From assembly GCF_004363805.1 (NCBI RefSeq), contig NZ_SNZP01000007.1, positions 62,001-126,000 of the forward strand: a stretch of 64,000 bases of DNA, read 5' to 3'. Numbering within the stretch: position 1 is the first letter of the stretch; every line of letters begins with the position of its first letter. This DNA comes from Paludibacterium purpuratum (GTDB taxonomy: Bacteria; Pseudomonadota; Gammaproteobacteria; Burkholderiales; Chromobacteriaceae). Of this stretch, positions 26,226 to 35,119 are shown one piece after another. Below the pieces are notes generated by a model. That model did no database searches and had not been told where the DNA came from. It worked only from the letters and a program-made list of their open reading frames with translations. Position numbers and translations under genes: made by a program.

Positions 26226-27368
26226 ATGATCCGGACTGCGCAATCTTGCGCTGCGGAAGCAGGCGCCGCCATCGAAGCGTTCCACCGCGATATCGCGCAC
26301 CCCGATTTGGCACTAGTGGTTTTTTTCTGCTCCAGCGACTATGCGCTGGATGTCTTGGCGGCCGAGCTGGCCCGGCGCTTTGGCGATACGCCTGTGATCG
26401 GCTGCACTACCGCCGGCGCGTTCGGTCCGGAGGGCTTTCACCAGCACACGATCAGCGGCATTGGGTTTTGCTCGCCCGAGTGTCAGGCGGTGGTCGGCCA
26501 TTTGCCGCTACAGCCGGTGTTCGATACCGAGGGTTGCCAGCAGGTGGTGCAAACCCTGCGCCAGACCCTGACCGCCAAGGGCGACTGGGTGCAGTCGACC
26601 AATACTTTCGCCATCCAGTTGATCGACGGACTCTCCATCATGGAGGAGGCCGTGTCCCGCGCCGTGCAGAACGCATTGGGTGCGACTTTCATGGTCGGCG
26701 GCTCGGCCGGCGACGGCCTGGCTTTTCGGCAGACTCACGTCTATTACGATGGCGCGTTCCATAGCGGGGAAATGGTGCTGGCGCTGATCGCGACCCAGTT
26801 GCCGTTCCATCTATTCATGACCCAGCATTTCGACGTTCTGTCCGAGCGTATGGTGGTCACGCGTGCCGACGAGGCGCAGCGCATCGTCTACGAAATCAAT
26901 GGCTTGCCGGCTGCGCGAGAATATGCGCGCTGCGCGGGCGTGGCGGAAGCGGCGGTGGATGCCGCGTTGTTTTCCAGAATGCCGGTGGTGGTCAAAGTCG
27001 GCGATCATTATTACGTACGCGCGATTCAACAAGCGTTGCCCGATGGCGCATTGAAGTTCTATTGCGCCATTGAAAAAGGCATGGTGCTGCACCTGGCTCA
27101 GGGGGGGGATATGGTGCGCAATCTCAATCAGGCTTTCGAGGAAGTCGAAAGCGCGCTGGGCGGTCCGCCGCAGGCGATTTTCGGCTCCGACTGCATTTTA
27201 CGCCGGCTCGAAATTCAACAGTGCCAGCTCGACGAGCAGATGGACGCGTTATATACCGAGCACAATATGGTGGGCTTCGCCACTTATGGCGAGCAACTGC
27301 GCGGGGTGCACATCAATCAAACGTTGACGGGCGTGGCGTTCGGGCGGCAATCGGGGGCATCGTCATGA
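26226..27368 (+). CDS. FIST-domain sensor protein, NosP-like
   Basis: The 380-residue cytoplasmic protein starts at the ATG at 26226, preceded by GGAGA. Residues 30-220 match the FIST N domain ([45 protein letters not shown]), and the remainder the FIST C domain ([60 protein letters not shown]). FIST proteins sense small ligands; the NosP branch binds haem and nitric oxide and is encoded beside a histidine kinase. This gene overlaps the next, a soluble histidine kinase, by four bases. Its nearness to nitrate and nitrite reductase genes fits NO sensing, but haem binding is not proven. Confidence 0.8.
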   Translation: MIRTAQSCAAEAGAAIEAFHRDIAHPDLALVVFFCSSDYALDVLAAELARRFGDTPVIGCTTAGAFGPEGFHQHTISGIGFCSPECQAVVGHLPLQPVFDTEGCQQVVQTLRQTLTAKGDWVQSTNTFAIQLIDGLSIMEEAVSRAVQNALGATFMVGGSAGDGLAFRQTHVYYDGAFHSGEMVLALIATQLPFHLFMTQHFDVLSERMVVTRADEAQRIVYEINGLPAAREYARCAGVAEAAVDAALFSRMPVVVKVGDHYYVRAIQQALPDGALKFYCAIEKGMVLHLAQGGDMVRNLNQAFEEVESALGGPPQAIFGSDCILRRLEIQQCQLDEQMDALYTEHNMVGFATYGEQLRGVHINQTLTGVAFGRQSGASS

Positions 27369-28771
27369 CGCCCGCCGAGGGTTCCTTGCTATCGATCGAG
27401 GCCTTGCACGCCGAACTGGCACGCAAGGATGGCATCATTCAAGTACTGATGGATCGTGTGGAGAATAGTGTCAGCCTCGCCGACTCCGACTTCGGCATGT
27501 TCCAGTCCACCTTGATGCTCGAAGCGCAGGTCAAGGCGCGCACCGAGGCGCTGAACCAGGCGCTGGCCGCCAACGAAAAAGTCACCCGCCAGTTGCAGCA
27601 ATCGCAGAGCGATTTGCTGCGGCACCAAGCGCATCTGACCGAGTTGGTGGAGGAGCGCACGCGCGAATTGAATCAGGCCAAGGATCGCGCCGAGGCGGCC
27701 AACCGCGCCAAGAGCGAGTTTCTCGCTTCGATCAGCCACGAGCTCAGAACGCCGCTCAATGGCGTCATGGGGATGCTCGATCTGGTGCTGGATACGGCGC
27801 TTGATGAAGCACAGCGCGGCCTGTTGGCCGACGTGCAGTATTCGGCTTCCGGGCTATTGAAGATCATCGACGCCATTTTGAGCTTCATCTCGATCGAGGC
27901 CGACGATGTGGAGAGCCAACAAAGCCGTATCGACTTGCCGGCGGTCGTGACCGCCACCGTGTCGCAACTGACCTCGAACGCCATGGCCAAAGGGCTGCAA
28001 TTGGTGCTGACCGTCGATCCGACCTTTCCGCCGTGGATCATCGGCGAGGCGCATCGATGGAAGCAGATTGCCGATATCCTGCTCGACAATGCCATCAAGT
28101 TTACCTCGCACGGCGCGGTGCACGTCAGTCTGCAATCCGCGGGCGTGGCCGGCGCGCGCGAAACGATATTGCGCGTCAGCGATACCGGCATCGGCATTGC
28201 CCCCGTGCATCATGAGCGAATTTTCGAGCCTTTCTCTCAAGTGGACGCTTCCTCGACGCGCAGCATCGGCGGTGTCGGCATCGGTTTGCCGCTGGCGCGC
28301 CGACTGGTGCGGCTGATGAAAGGCGACATCCTGCTGGAAAGCGGCCTAGGGGCGGGCAGTTCGTTCACTGTGCGTGTGCCGCAATACCGCGCCGAAGTCG
28401 AACTCGACGGTAGTGCGTCTGCACCGGCGGCCGAGGAGTTCGACTATGTTCGTGCGCTGCAGGAGTTGGAGTATCCGGTGACGCTCGAGCAGATTCATGC
28501 GTTCCTGGCCGAAGCGCCACAGTGGCTTGCCGAGCTGCATCAGGTGCTGAGCCGCGACGAGGTGGAGGATGCCCTGGCGCTATCGCGGCAAATCCGCCAG
28601 GCGCTATTGGCGTTCAAGGCGACGCCTGCGCTGCAGCAATGCATGATGATCGCCGCCATGGCGCGGGCCGGCTGCCCGGACAAAGCCATCGATCATCTAG
28701 CGAAGCTGAATGCCGAATGCGGGGTCCTGTGTCGTGCCTTGCGCGGCATCGGCGAGACGCTGGTCGTTTGA
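27365..28771 (+). CDS. Soluble histidine kinase paired with FIST protein (NahK-like)
   Basis: The 468-residue protein has no transmembrane segment. Residues 1-115 form a coiled coil ([20 protein letters not shown] and [21 protein letters not shown]). The kinase core has the H-box [21 protein letters not shown]-box [16 protein letters not shown]1 [10 protein letters not shown] and G2 [13 protein letters not shown]. The last 100 residues are helical and may be a degenerate phosphotransfer-like domain ([19 protein letters not shown]), with no receiver. Translational coupling to the FIST gene (ATGA) argues that the FIST protein regulates kinase activity directly, as in NosP/NahK pairs. No response regulator is adjacent. 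Confidence 0.82.
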   Translation: MTPAEGSLLSIEALHAELARKDGIIQVLMDRVENSVSLADSDFGMFQSTLMLEAQVKARTEALNQALAANEKVTRQLQQSQSDLLRHQAHLTELVEERTRELNQAKDRAEAANRAKSEFLASISHELRTPLNGVMGMLDLVLDTALDEAQRGLLADVQYSASGLLKIIDAILSFISIEADDVESQQSRIDLPAVVTATVSQLTSNAMAKGLQLVLTVDPTFPPWIIGEAHRWKQIADILLDNAIKFTSHGAVHVSLQSAGVAGARETILRVSDTGIGIAPVHHERIFEPFSQVDASSTRSIGGVGIGLPLARRLVRLMKGDILLESGLGAGSSFTVRVPQYRAEVELDGSASAPAAEEFDYVRALQELEYPVTLEQIHAFLAEAPQWLAELHQVLSRDEVEDALALSRQIRQALLAFKATPALQQCMMIAAMARAGCPDKAIDHLAKLNAECGVLCRALRGIGETLVV

Positions 28772-28857
28772 GTTGAATTTAAGGGTGAATAACTAGGAAT
28801 GGTCATATAAGCTCTTATTTAGTGGTTGATCCAATAATAAAATACCGGGGAGCTTGT

Positions 28858-30474
28858 ATGAAGATCACTAAAAGACTTGCATTGACCCTTGCCGTTTCGC
28901 TGGGCGCGTTGCTGCTGATCGGTGGCTATGGCATCTGGCAATTGAATCAGGCGCAGAAGCGCTTCGATTACATCGCAGTGAATACCTTACCCAGCCTGAA
29001 GGCCCTGGCTTTAGCGACCCAGGCCGTGAGCGATATCCGCGTGTCGGCGCTGAAAGCCATCGTCGCGCCAAGCGACAGTTTGCGTAGCGGTGCGCGCGAA
29101 ACGCTTGCGAATGCCGACAAACACTTTGACGCCGCCCTGGCCGATTACTTGGCCAACGATATCTCCAACGACGCCGATCGCCAGATGCTGGAAGCGGACA
29201 AGACGGCGATGGCCAATTATCAGCGCATGCTCGACCAGGCGTTCCAAATGGCCGCGCAAGGCGATAAGGATGGCGCGCTGAAGTATTTGATGGTGACCGG
29301 TCTGCCGATGGCCCAGGCAATCGTGAAATGTCTCGAGGACCATGCCGAGTTCAACTACGATTTGGCCAGCGATCTGGTGAAGAAAAACCAAAGCGATTAT
29401 ACCCAGGCGCTTGAATGGTCGATGTTATTGATCGCGATAGCCTTCGTCGTGGCTGGATTCATGGGCGTTCAATTATTCCGTCTGATCAGCGCCGGCCTAA
29501 ACGGTATTCAAGACACGCTGGAGCAAGTGAGCCAAACCTTGGACTTCACCTGTCGCGCCCGTGTCGATCGACAGGATGAGATCGGCCTGACGGCGACGGC
29601 ATTCAATAAACTATTGGCAACGCAGCAGGAGAGTTTGAAGAGTATCTTGCATGGCGCACGCGATGTCGGGACGACGGCGGAGCAATTGAATCAGGCCGCG
29701 GGAGAAGTCTCGACGGCCTCGCATGCGCAAAGCGAGGCCGCCGCCACCATGGCGGCGACGGTCGAACAGATGACCGTCAGCGTGAACCACATCGCCGAAC
29801 GCGCCAAACAGACGCATGCACTGTCGAAAGAGTCGGAGCGATTGGTGCAGGATGGCTCGTCCATCATCGGCCAGACCATCAAGGATATTCATCAGATTTC
29901 GTCTTCCGTATCGTCCGCCTCCGCCAGCATTCGCGAACTGGAAACCTACAGCGGGCAGGTGAGCAGCGTGATCGGCGTGATCGGCGATATCGCCGACCAG
30001 ACCAATCTGCTGGCCTTGAACGCCGCGATCGAAGCGGCACGGGCCGGCGAGTCGGGCCGGGGCTTCGCGGTGGTGGCCGACGAGGTGCGCAAACTGGCCG
30101 AACGCACCACCCGGTCGACGCAAGAAATCTCGACCACGATACAAACCATGGTCGAGCGCGCCGCGCATGCGACAAGGCAGATGCATGAAGCCGAGCAACT
30201 GGTGGAAACCGGGGTGAAGCGTGCCGATGAAGCCGATGCCGCCATCCAGAAAATCGGCGCCACGTCGACGCAATCCGGCGTAATGATCGGCGAGATCACC
30301 ACGGCGATCGGCGAGCAGGGCGTGGCGAGCAATAGCATCGCGGTGGAGGTCGAGCGCACGGCGCAAATGTCCGAGGAATCGAGCGCCGCGGCACAGCACA
30401 CCGCCAACACGGCACAGCATTTGGATGGCCTGGCCAAGGGGCAAATCGCGACGCTGTCGAAATATAATCTGTAA
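28858..30474 (+). CDS. Methyl-accepting chemotaxis protein, transmembrane
   Basis: The 538-residue chemoreceptor starts at the ATG at 28858 with GGGGAGC upstream. A first transmembrane helix lies at residues 8-30, a four-helix-bundle type periplasmic ligand domain follows to about 185, a second transmembrane helix lies at about 190-210, then HAMP, and a long cytoplasmic signalling domain. The hairpin tip reads [20 protein letters not shown]. There is no CheR-binding C-terminal pentapeptide. It follows the FIST/kinase pair by 87 bases and may share its physiological signal, but has its own spacing. The ligand is unknown. Confidence 0.92.
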   Translation: MKITKRLALTLAVSLGALLLIGGYGIWQLNQAQKRFDYIAVNTLPSLKALALATQAVSDIRVSALKAIVAPSDSLRSGARETLANADKHFDAALADYLANDISNDADRQMLEADKTAMANYQRMLDQAFQMAAQGDKDGALKYLMVTGLPMAQAIVKCLEDHAEFNYDLASDLVKKNQSDYTQALEWSMLLIAIAFVVAGFMGVQLFRLISAGLNGIQDTLEQVSQTLDFTCRARVDRQDEIGLTATAFNKLLATQQESLKSILHGARDVGTTAEQLNQAAGEVSTASHAQSEAAATMAATVEQMTVSVNHIAERAKQTHALSKESERLVQDGSSIIGQTIKDIHQISSSVSSASASIRELETYSGQVSSVIGVIGDIADQTNLLALNAAIEAARAGESGRGFAVVADEVRKLAERTTRSTQEISTTIQTMVERAAHATRQMHEAEQLVETGVKRADEADAAIQKIGATSTQSGVMIGEITTAIGEQGVASNSIAVEVERTAQMSEESSAAAQHTANTAQHLDGLAKGQIATLSKYNL

Positions 30475-30486
30475 ACGACACCGGCC

Positions 30487-30503
30487 GGGGAGCTTCGCTC
30501 CCC
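30487..30503. terminator. Hairpin between convergent genes
   Basis: GGGGAGC and GCTCCCC (7 base pairs, TTC loop) lie 12 bases after the chemoreceptor stop and before the end of the minus-strand small gene. No T-run follows on either strand; possible bidirectional terminator. Confidence 0.4.
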
Positions 30504-30519
30504 GCCTCCGGGAAAGGCC

Positions 30520-30777
30520 TTAATCGGCCGTTAGCACCAGGCAACCCGCCAGCTCGCGCACGCGCGCAGCCTTGGGTAGATACATCCACGACGTGCTGCC
30601 ATCGATCGACTCGAACGCCCACGGCAAGCGGCTATCGACCACCAAACGGCACTCGTCGGAATTTGGACGACTGCCACGCGGCAAGCACAACACGGAAATC
30701 AGGGAAAGTAACTGCTGCTGGCGGAAATCCTGGTTTGGAAAAAAGACTTGAGCTGCATTACCATCTTGAGTAGCCAT
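30520..30777 (-). CDS. Small hypothetical protein
   Basis: The 85-residue protein starts at the ATG at 30775-30777 (MATQDGNAAQVFFPN), with GGAG upstream. It is soluble, with a hydrophobic middle (QQQLLSLISVLCLP) and an SRLPWAFESIDGSTSWMYLP segment. I recognise no family. It is convergent with the chemoreceptor gene and seems monocistronic. Confidence 0.6.
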   Translation of the reverse strand: MATQDGNAAQVFFPNQDFRQQQLLSLISVLCLPRGSRPNSDECRLVVDSRLPWAFESIDGSTSWMYLPKAARVRELAGCLVLTAD

Positions 30778-31192
30778 TCTGAACTCCACTGAAGTTTGGT
30801 GTGGTTAGCGGGCCCAGCGGTGTTACAGCACCCCGGGCCCGCGCCTCTTCGCGGCCTTGGGCCGCACCGCACACCTTACCCAGCAAGACACAAACAGACA
30901 ACCAAGCGCGACCGTCAGAAAATGCTGAAAATACACGCCCTTGGCACCCCGTAGGAGCGGCTTAAGCCGCTCCTACCAGGCTTCTACGGCATTATCCGTG
31001 CTGTATATGCGGTGTTTCGTTTGTTTCTCTTGTTTCGTTTATTTCGTTTGTGTATAGTGGGTCTCTGGCTTGGCGATGTTGGCGCTGCAGGAAGCAGATA
31101 AGTTCAATACTGCATAGAGAAGGTGCTGTCATCTAGCCTGGTCAGACGCATAAGCAACGCACGCAAACTCGCACATTCAAAGAACCTAGATC
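30778..31192. other. Gene-free stretch with REP-like palindrome
   Basis: No gene is visible across about 400 bases. It holds the REP-like palindrome at 30951-30976. Beyond that is an AT-rich run with repeated TTTCGTTT motifs (31014-31055) just upstream of the antitoxin-like gene at 31193. Confidence 0.5.
30951..30976. repeat. REP-like palindromic element
   Basis: A perfect 26-base palindrome with arm GTAGGAGCGGCTT, of the short intergenic repeat type common in proteobacterial genomes. A partial relative lies at 40849-40870. Confidence 0.7.
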
Positions 31193-31639
31193 ATGAAAAC
31201 GACGGTAGTAACTGGCCTTCCTAGCGAGGCCGAAACAACGCTTGCCAAGGAAAGCGCCCGCCAGTTATCCCTGTTCCTCAGTAGCAAGGAAGAGGCTCGG
31301 TCGATTCGGGTCATCGACCATGCCGGTGAGCATGAGGTAGTGCAGATTCCAACTGCAGCGTATCGCCTGTTGATTGATATCCTGGCGCAGATGGCACAGG
31401 GCAATGCGGTGAGCCTGATTCCGGTCCATGCGGAACTCACCACTCAAGAGGCGGCGGATATGCTCAATGTGTCCCGTCCGCACTTGGTCAAGTTGCTGGA
31501 TGCCGGGGACATTCCCTTCCATAAAGTGGGTACCCATAGACGTGTGCGCTACCAGGATCTGGTGCAGTACAAAAACCAGAGCTATATGAATCGTTTGAAG
31601 GCATTGGAAGAACTGTCGGCCCTGGACATGGGCTATTGA
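31193..31639 (+). CDS. Excisionase-type HTH antitoxin
   Basis: The 148-residue protein has a C-terminal helix-turn-helix of the excisionase/MerR-like type (LTTQEAADMLNVSRPHLVKLLDAGDIPFHKVGTHRRV, residues 83-119). The N-terminal part is typical of antitoxins that precede PIN-domain toxins. The stop is one base before the start of a PIN-like gene. It probably autoregulates from the promoter just upstream. The toxin partner is truncated, so the antitoxin may now be an orphan. Confidence 0.8.
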   Translation: MKTTVVTGLPSEAETTLAKESARQLSLFLSSKEEARSIRVIDHAGEHEVVQIPTAAYRLLIDILAQMAQGNAVSLIPVHAELTTQEAADMLNVSRPHLVKLLDAGDIPFHKVGTHRRVRYQDLVQYKNQSYMNRLKALEELSALDMGY

Positions 31640-31640
31640 A

Positions 31641-31934
31641 ATGACGAGTTTTGCTGCGGTTTACGACGCATGTGTACTGTACCCGGCGCCATTGCGTGAT
31701 CTATTACTGCAACTTGCACAAACTGATTTGTTTCGGGCCAAGTGGTCCGATCAGATTCACGATGAATGGACAAGAAACCTGCTGGCGAGGCGGCCAGACC
31801 TGTCGGCTGCTCAGTTGCAGCGTACTCGCGTGTTGATGAATCAGGCTGTGCTCGATTGTCTGGTAACTGGCCACAACTCAGCACGTAGGGTGCGATCGCG
31901 AAGCATCGCACCAACCGCATCATGGCGGATCTAG
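31641..31934 (+). pseudogene. Truncated PIN-domain toxin (VapC-like)
   Basis: The frame encodes 97 residues. The first 78 fit the start of a PIN-domain toxin: AAVYDACVLYPAPLRDLLLQLAQ holds the first catalytic aspartate, and DEWTRNLLARRPDL follows. After DCLVTGH the sequence becomes basic and unrelated (NSARRVRSRSIAP). This is exactly where a GGTGCGAT...ATCGCACC inverted repeat begins. The later catalytic acidic residues of PIN domains are missing, so the protein should be inactive. Family proteins with this kind of antitoxin are normally about twice as long. Confidence 0.75.
31889..31912. repeat. Inverted repeat at toxin breakpoint
   Basis: GGTGCGAT and ATCGCACC (8 base pairs, 8-base loop) mark the point where PIN toxin homology ends. 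The form resembles short dispersed palindromic elements. Confidence 0.45.
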
Positions 31935-31962
31935 CCAAGCTGCACCGACTCCCTAGGTATAA

Positions 31963-32211
31963 CTAGATCACTTTCTCGCAACCGGCGGGATTATGAATAC
32001 GCTTGCTTGAGGGGGGGTTATTCGCGAGTTTGCCAGCTGGGCGGCGAGGCCGAGTAAGCAATTCACCGCCGCAGTTTGGGCACTTGCCGCGGAGAACTTT
32101 ATCGGCGCAAGGCCCACAAAAAGTACACTCGAATGAGCAGATACGGGCGTCGGGGGACTCGGGTGGCAAGTCTTTGCCGCAGCATTCACAATTTGGCCTA
32201 AGTTCGAGCAT
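31963..32211 (-). CDS. DUF1272 domain-containing small zinc-ribbon-like protein
   Basis: The 82-residue protein starts MLELRPNCECCGKDLPPESPDARICSFECTFC and continues with CPNCGGELLTRPRRP, the signature of DUF1272. Nine cysteines, several in CxxC pairs, imply metal binding. GGAGGAAAT directly precedes the ATG, a strong ribosome-binding site. It is monocistronic. The family has no assigned function. Confidence 0.88.
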   Translation of the reverse strand: MLELRPNCECCGKDLPPESPDARICSFECTFCGPCADKVLRGKCPNCGGELLTRPRRPAGKLANNPPSSKRIHNPAGCEKVI

Positions 32212-32287
32212 ATTTCCTCCAGTGAGTGAATCGCCACAGCCGTTCTAGACGAACTGGAACGTCTTTATTGCCGGCATCCTCTGCTTT

Positions 32288-32326
32288 GCCGAGCCGAGAA
32301 ATCGTTACCGGTTTCTCGGCTCCGGC
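32288..32326. terminator. Inverted repeat after the parvulin gene
   Basis: GAGCCGAGAAA pairs perfectly with TTTCTCGGCTC around a 10-base loop, extended by three more pairs with a bulge. It lies downstream of the minus-strand peptidyl-prolyl isomerase gene. No T-run follows. Confidence 0.5.
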
Positions 32327-32344
32327 AGGGTGTATGTCAATGCA

Positions 32345-33079
32345 TTACAGCGATGGCATGGTGTAGCCTTCGATTTTAGCGGCATTAACCAGGCCGCTCA
32401 GGTACTGATGCATCATTTTGCTGCTCGCCATCTGGGTCAGGTATTGCTGCAAACGTGCCTTGACGTCGTCAAAACCGATCTGTTCGCCCGGGTGGCGTTC
32501 ATTGACCTGGATGATATGGAATCCAAACTGGGTCTGAACCAGGTGCGGGGTGATCTGGCCTGCCTCGGTGCTGAAAACGGCCTGTTCGAATTCCGGAACC
32601 ATTTGGCCACGGCCAAAGCGGCCAAGGCTGCCGCCCTGTTTGCCCGATGGGCAGGATGAATGCTGTTCAGCCAGCGTGGCGAACAGCGACGGTGCGGCTT
32701 GAACTTCGCTCAGCACGCCTTCGGCCTTGGATTTGGTCAGCATGTTGGACAGCTCGTCACCGCCGGTCAGCGGGAACAGGATGTGGCTGGCCTCAACGGA
32801 TTCGCCGCTGTTGAAGCGTTCCGGATATTGCTCGTAAAACTCGCGGCAGGTGGCTTCATCCACCGGTTCGACTTGAATTTCCTTTTCCATCAGCGCGCCA
32901 ATGGCTTCGCTGATATTGCTGGTGTCCAGACCTTCGGCACGGGCCTTTTGCAGCAACAGTTCACGCAGAATCAGTTCCTGGATGATGGCCTCGCGCGGCT
33001 CGGGTGCATCGGCATGCTGGTTCTGCTCCGTCTGGATCATTTCTTCGGTGATTTCGACGCCGTTAACGAGAATGGACAT
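32345..33079 (-). CDS. Parvulin-type peptidyl-prolyl cis-trans isomerase (NifM-like)
   Basis: The 244-residue protein has a helical N-terminal chaperone-like part (residues 1-90) and a C-terminal rotamase domain: VEASHILFPL near residue 99, SSCPSGKQGGSLGRFGRGQMVPEFEQAVFS, and TQFGFHIIQVNERHPG. There is no signal peptide, so it acts in the cytoplasm. Similar parvulins are often encoded next to narI in nitrate reductase operons; here it stands alone about 17 kb downstream. CAGGAAAATCAC precedes the ATG. Confidence 0.88.
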   Translation of the reverse strand: MSILVNGVEITEEMIQTEQNQHADAPEPREAIIQELILRELLLQKARAEGLDTSNISEAIGALMEKEIQVEPVDEATCREFYEQYPERFNSGESVEASHILFPLTGGDELSNMLTKSKAEGVLSEVQAAPSLFATLAEQHSSCPSGKQGGSLGRFGRGQMVPEFEQAVFSTEAGQITPHLVQTQFGFHIIQVNERHPGEQIGFDDVKARLQQYLTQMASSKMMHQYLSGLVNAAKIEGYTMPSL

Positions 33080-33241
33080 GTGATTTTCCTGAATGAAAGG
33101 TTGGTACGCTGCAAAGGTATACGGCGTGTTGAATAAACGAGGTAGATGAAGCCAATGCGATGAATGTCAAGAGGGTGGGGCGCGATAGCTTGGCCGCAAG
33201 CGGCGGAGTAAGCGAAAGCTTGCCCTTTTATCTTGTCTAAA

Positions 33242-33598
33242 TTAATCACCTTTGGCCTGCACAGTTTGAGTTTGCACATATTTTTGGGGCGACTGACCGA
33301 CCATCCGGGTGAAATCTCGGATGAAGTGTGCCTGATCAAAATACCCCAGAGTAAGTGCGAGTTCAGTCCATTCTGGAGGCTTCCCGTTCTGCATCAGAGC
33401 CAACGCTTCATGTAGTCGGTAGCGGGCAAGCACGGCCTTTGGACTGACTCCGATATAGTCGGCAAACAAGCGTTGTAGCTGGCGTTCGCTCCAGCCGCTC
33501 CAGCTGCTGAGCTGTGCCGCCGAAGTTAAAGAACTGTTGCGCGCAATTTCTGCAACCAGTTCATTGAGCTGCCGCACCAGAGGGGAGGTCTGCGGCAA
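33242..33598 (-). CDS. AraC-family regulator fragment (DNA-binding domain only)
   Basis: The readable start is a TTG at 33598, giving 118 residues with both helix-turn-helix motifs of AraC/XylS regulators (SSWSGWSERQLQRLFADYIGVSPK; TELALTLGYFDQAHFIRDFTRMVGQSPQKY). Upstream in the same frame another 11 codons read VCWDFTGQLECLPQ-like sequence before a stop (about 33637). So the coding sequence once continued 5-prime and its sensory domain is gone. It may be a remnant rather than a working gene. Confidence 0.65.
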   Translation of the reverse strand: MPQTSPLVRQLNELVAEIARNSSLTSAAQLSSWSGWSERQLQRLFADYIGVSPKAVLARYRLHEALALMQNGKPPEWTELALTLGYFDQAHFIRDFTRMVGQSPQKYVQTQTVQAKGD

Positions 33599-33884
33599 GC
33601 ACTCAAGCTGCCCTGTGAAGTCCCAGCAAACATGCTAATAATACTCAACCCATGCCGATAGTTGCTCGGATGGCGGGGTGCGCAGGTGGGTAAACTTGGC
33701 TTCGGACAGATTTAGATTCAACACACCGCGAGCAGGCTCTGCGACCCCCGTCGGGCTTGGTCGTGTTTTTCCAATCATCACGAAACATTACCTGTTTAAC
33801 TATTACGGCAAGAATAGGTCTGACAATATGGATTTGTCGAACTCGCTTTGTCACATCCGCATTTGATTTCTTCAGGAAAACATC

Positions 33885-34280
33885 ATGCAAGCCAAAGGCC
33901 AATTTGACGTCACCTTACCCGTACATCCTGCCGCACCCGGCACGGAGGCTGCGCAATTGAGCCGGCGGGCCATTCACAAAACATTCCAGGGAGACCTGGA
34001 TGCGGTAAGTCTGGGTGAAATGCTGGCCTGCAACGGCACCCAGCCCGGCTCGGCAGGCTATGTGGCGCTGGAGCGGGTGGAGGGTAGGCTTGCGGGGCTG
34101 GCGGGCAGTTTCGCCTTGATGCACTGCGGGGTGATGGCGCGAGGCCAGCGCTCGCTGACTGTCCAGGTTGTGCCGGATTCCGGTACGGGCGAATTGCAGG
34201 GCTTAAGCGGCACGATGGAAATCGATATTCGCGATGGGCTGCATTACTACCAGTTTGAATATCAATTCACGCCGTCTTGA
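33885..34280 (+). CDS. DUF3224 domain-containing protein
   Basis: The 131-residue protein matches DUF3224: KGQFDVTLPVHP at the start, HKTFQGDLDAVSLGEMLACNG, GYVALERVEGRLAGLAGSFALMHCGVM, and GLSGTMEIDIRDGLHYYQFEY near the end. These small beta-barrel proteins resemble the allene-oxide-cyclase fold and are often near AraC-type regulators, as here. AGGAAAACATC precedes the ATG. Function is unknown. Confidence 0.85.
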   Translation: MQAKGQFDVTLPVHPAAPGTEAAQLSRRAIHKTFQGDLDAVSLGEMLACNGTQPGSAGYVALERVEGRLAGLAGSFALMHCGVMARGQRSLTVQVVPDSGTGELQGLSGTMEIDIRDGLHYYQFEYQFTPS

Positions 34281-34486
34281 GAGGCGGCGCGGCGTGAGCT
34301 GACGGACTTCTGGGGGCCGCGGGCTATGCCGACAGGCATGCTTGAATGGCCGCTGGCGCTCCAGCGGTAAGCGCTCGCCCTGAGCCGCGCCCGGCCTGCC
34401 ATCGCGCACGCCCATCATCCAATAAAGCAACACCTTCGCTTACCTAAATGCATAGCGCTTGCCAATTGCTATGACAAGTGCAATAT

Positions 34487-34517
34487 TGAACGTCGTTCAT
34501 TTTTATACTTCGTTCAT
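34487..34517 (+). promoter_or_regulatory. Candidate TetR operator
   Basis: TGAACGTCGTTCA (34487-34499) is a perfect palindrome, and a further CGTTCAT half-site lies at 34511-34517, with TATACT between them as a likely -10. It sits directly before the TetR gene, consistent with autorepression of the tetR-phosphotransferase operon. Confidence 0.6.
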
Positions 34518-34522
34518 AAATA

Positions 34523-35119
34523 ATGGAAGCCGAAAACAGCCGCCGCGAGCGCAAGCGCCAGCAAACCATGGAACGCCTGGTGGCGTGCGCGTTCGAGCTC
34601 TTCTCGCAATACGGCTACGAAGCCGTGACCATGGAACAGATCGCCCAACGCGCCGATCTGGCCAAGGGCACCCTGTATAAGTATTTCCCGGTCAAGGAAG
34701 CGCTGGTCACCCATCGAATGCACGCGGATCTTGCCGCCGCGCTGCCAAGCATGCAGCAGCAATTGGCGGATGCGCCCGACTGCGCCACCCGGCTGCGCTT
34801 GTTCCTGCGCGCCTCCGCCAGTTATTCCGAAGAAAGACGCGAATACATCGGCCCCTACATCCAGCACCGGCTCTGCCGCCCCATCGCCAGCATGGGCACG
34901 GAAAACCGCAGCGGGCTGGACCGCATCTACCTGCAGTTGCTCGCCGCCGGCCAGCAAAGCGGTGAAATCCGCGCGGACATTGCCGCCAGCCACCTGGCGC
35001 GCCACCTGGCCTTCCTGCACATGGGCGCGCTGATGTACTGGTTCAAGACGCCGGAAAGCTCGCTGCAGCAGGGCTACGACGAAATCCTGGATCTCTTTTT
35101 GCAAGGCGCGCGCACATGA
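34523..35119 (+). CDS. TetR-family transcriptional regulator
   Basis: The 198-residue protein has the TetR helix-turn-helix at residues 10-56 (AFELFSQYGYEAVTMEQIAQRADLAKGTLYKYFPVKEALV), then an all-helical ligand-binding domain. The ATG has no strong ribosome-binding site. It overlaps the next gene by four bases (ATGA), so the two are one transcript. It is expected to repress that transcript through the palindrome at 34487-34499. The inducer may be the substrate of the downstream enzyme. Confidence 0.9.
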   Translation: MEAENSRRERKRQQTMERLVACAFELFSQYGYEAVTMEQIAQRADLAKGTLYKYFPVKEALVTHRMHADLAAALPSMQQQLADAPDCATRLRLFLRASASYSEERREYIGPYIQHRLCRPIASMGTENRSGLDRIYLQLLAAGQQSGEIRADIAASHLARHLAFLHMGALMYWFKTPESSLQQGYDEILDLFLQGART

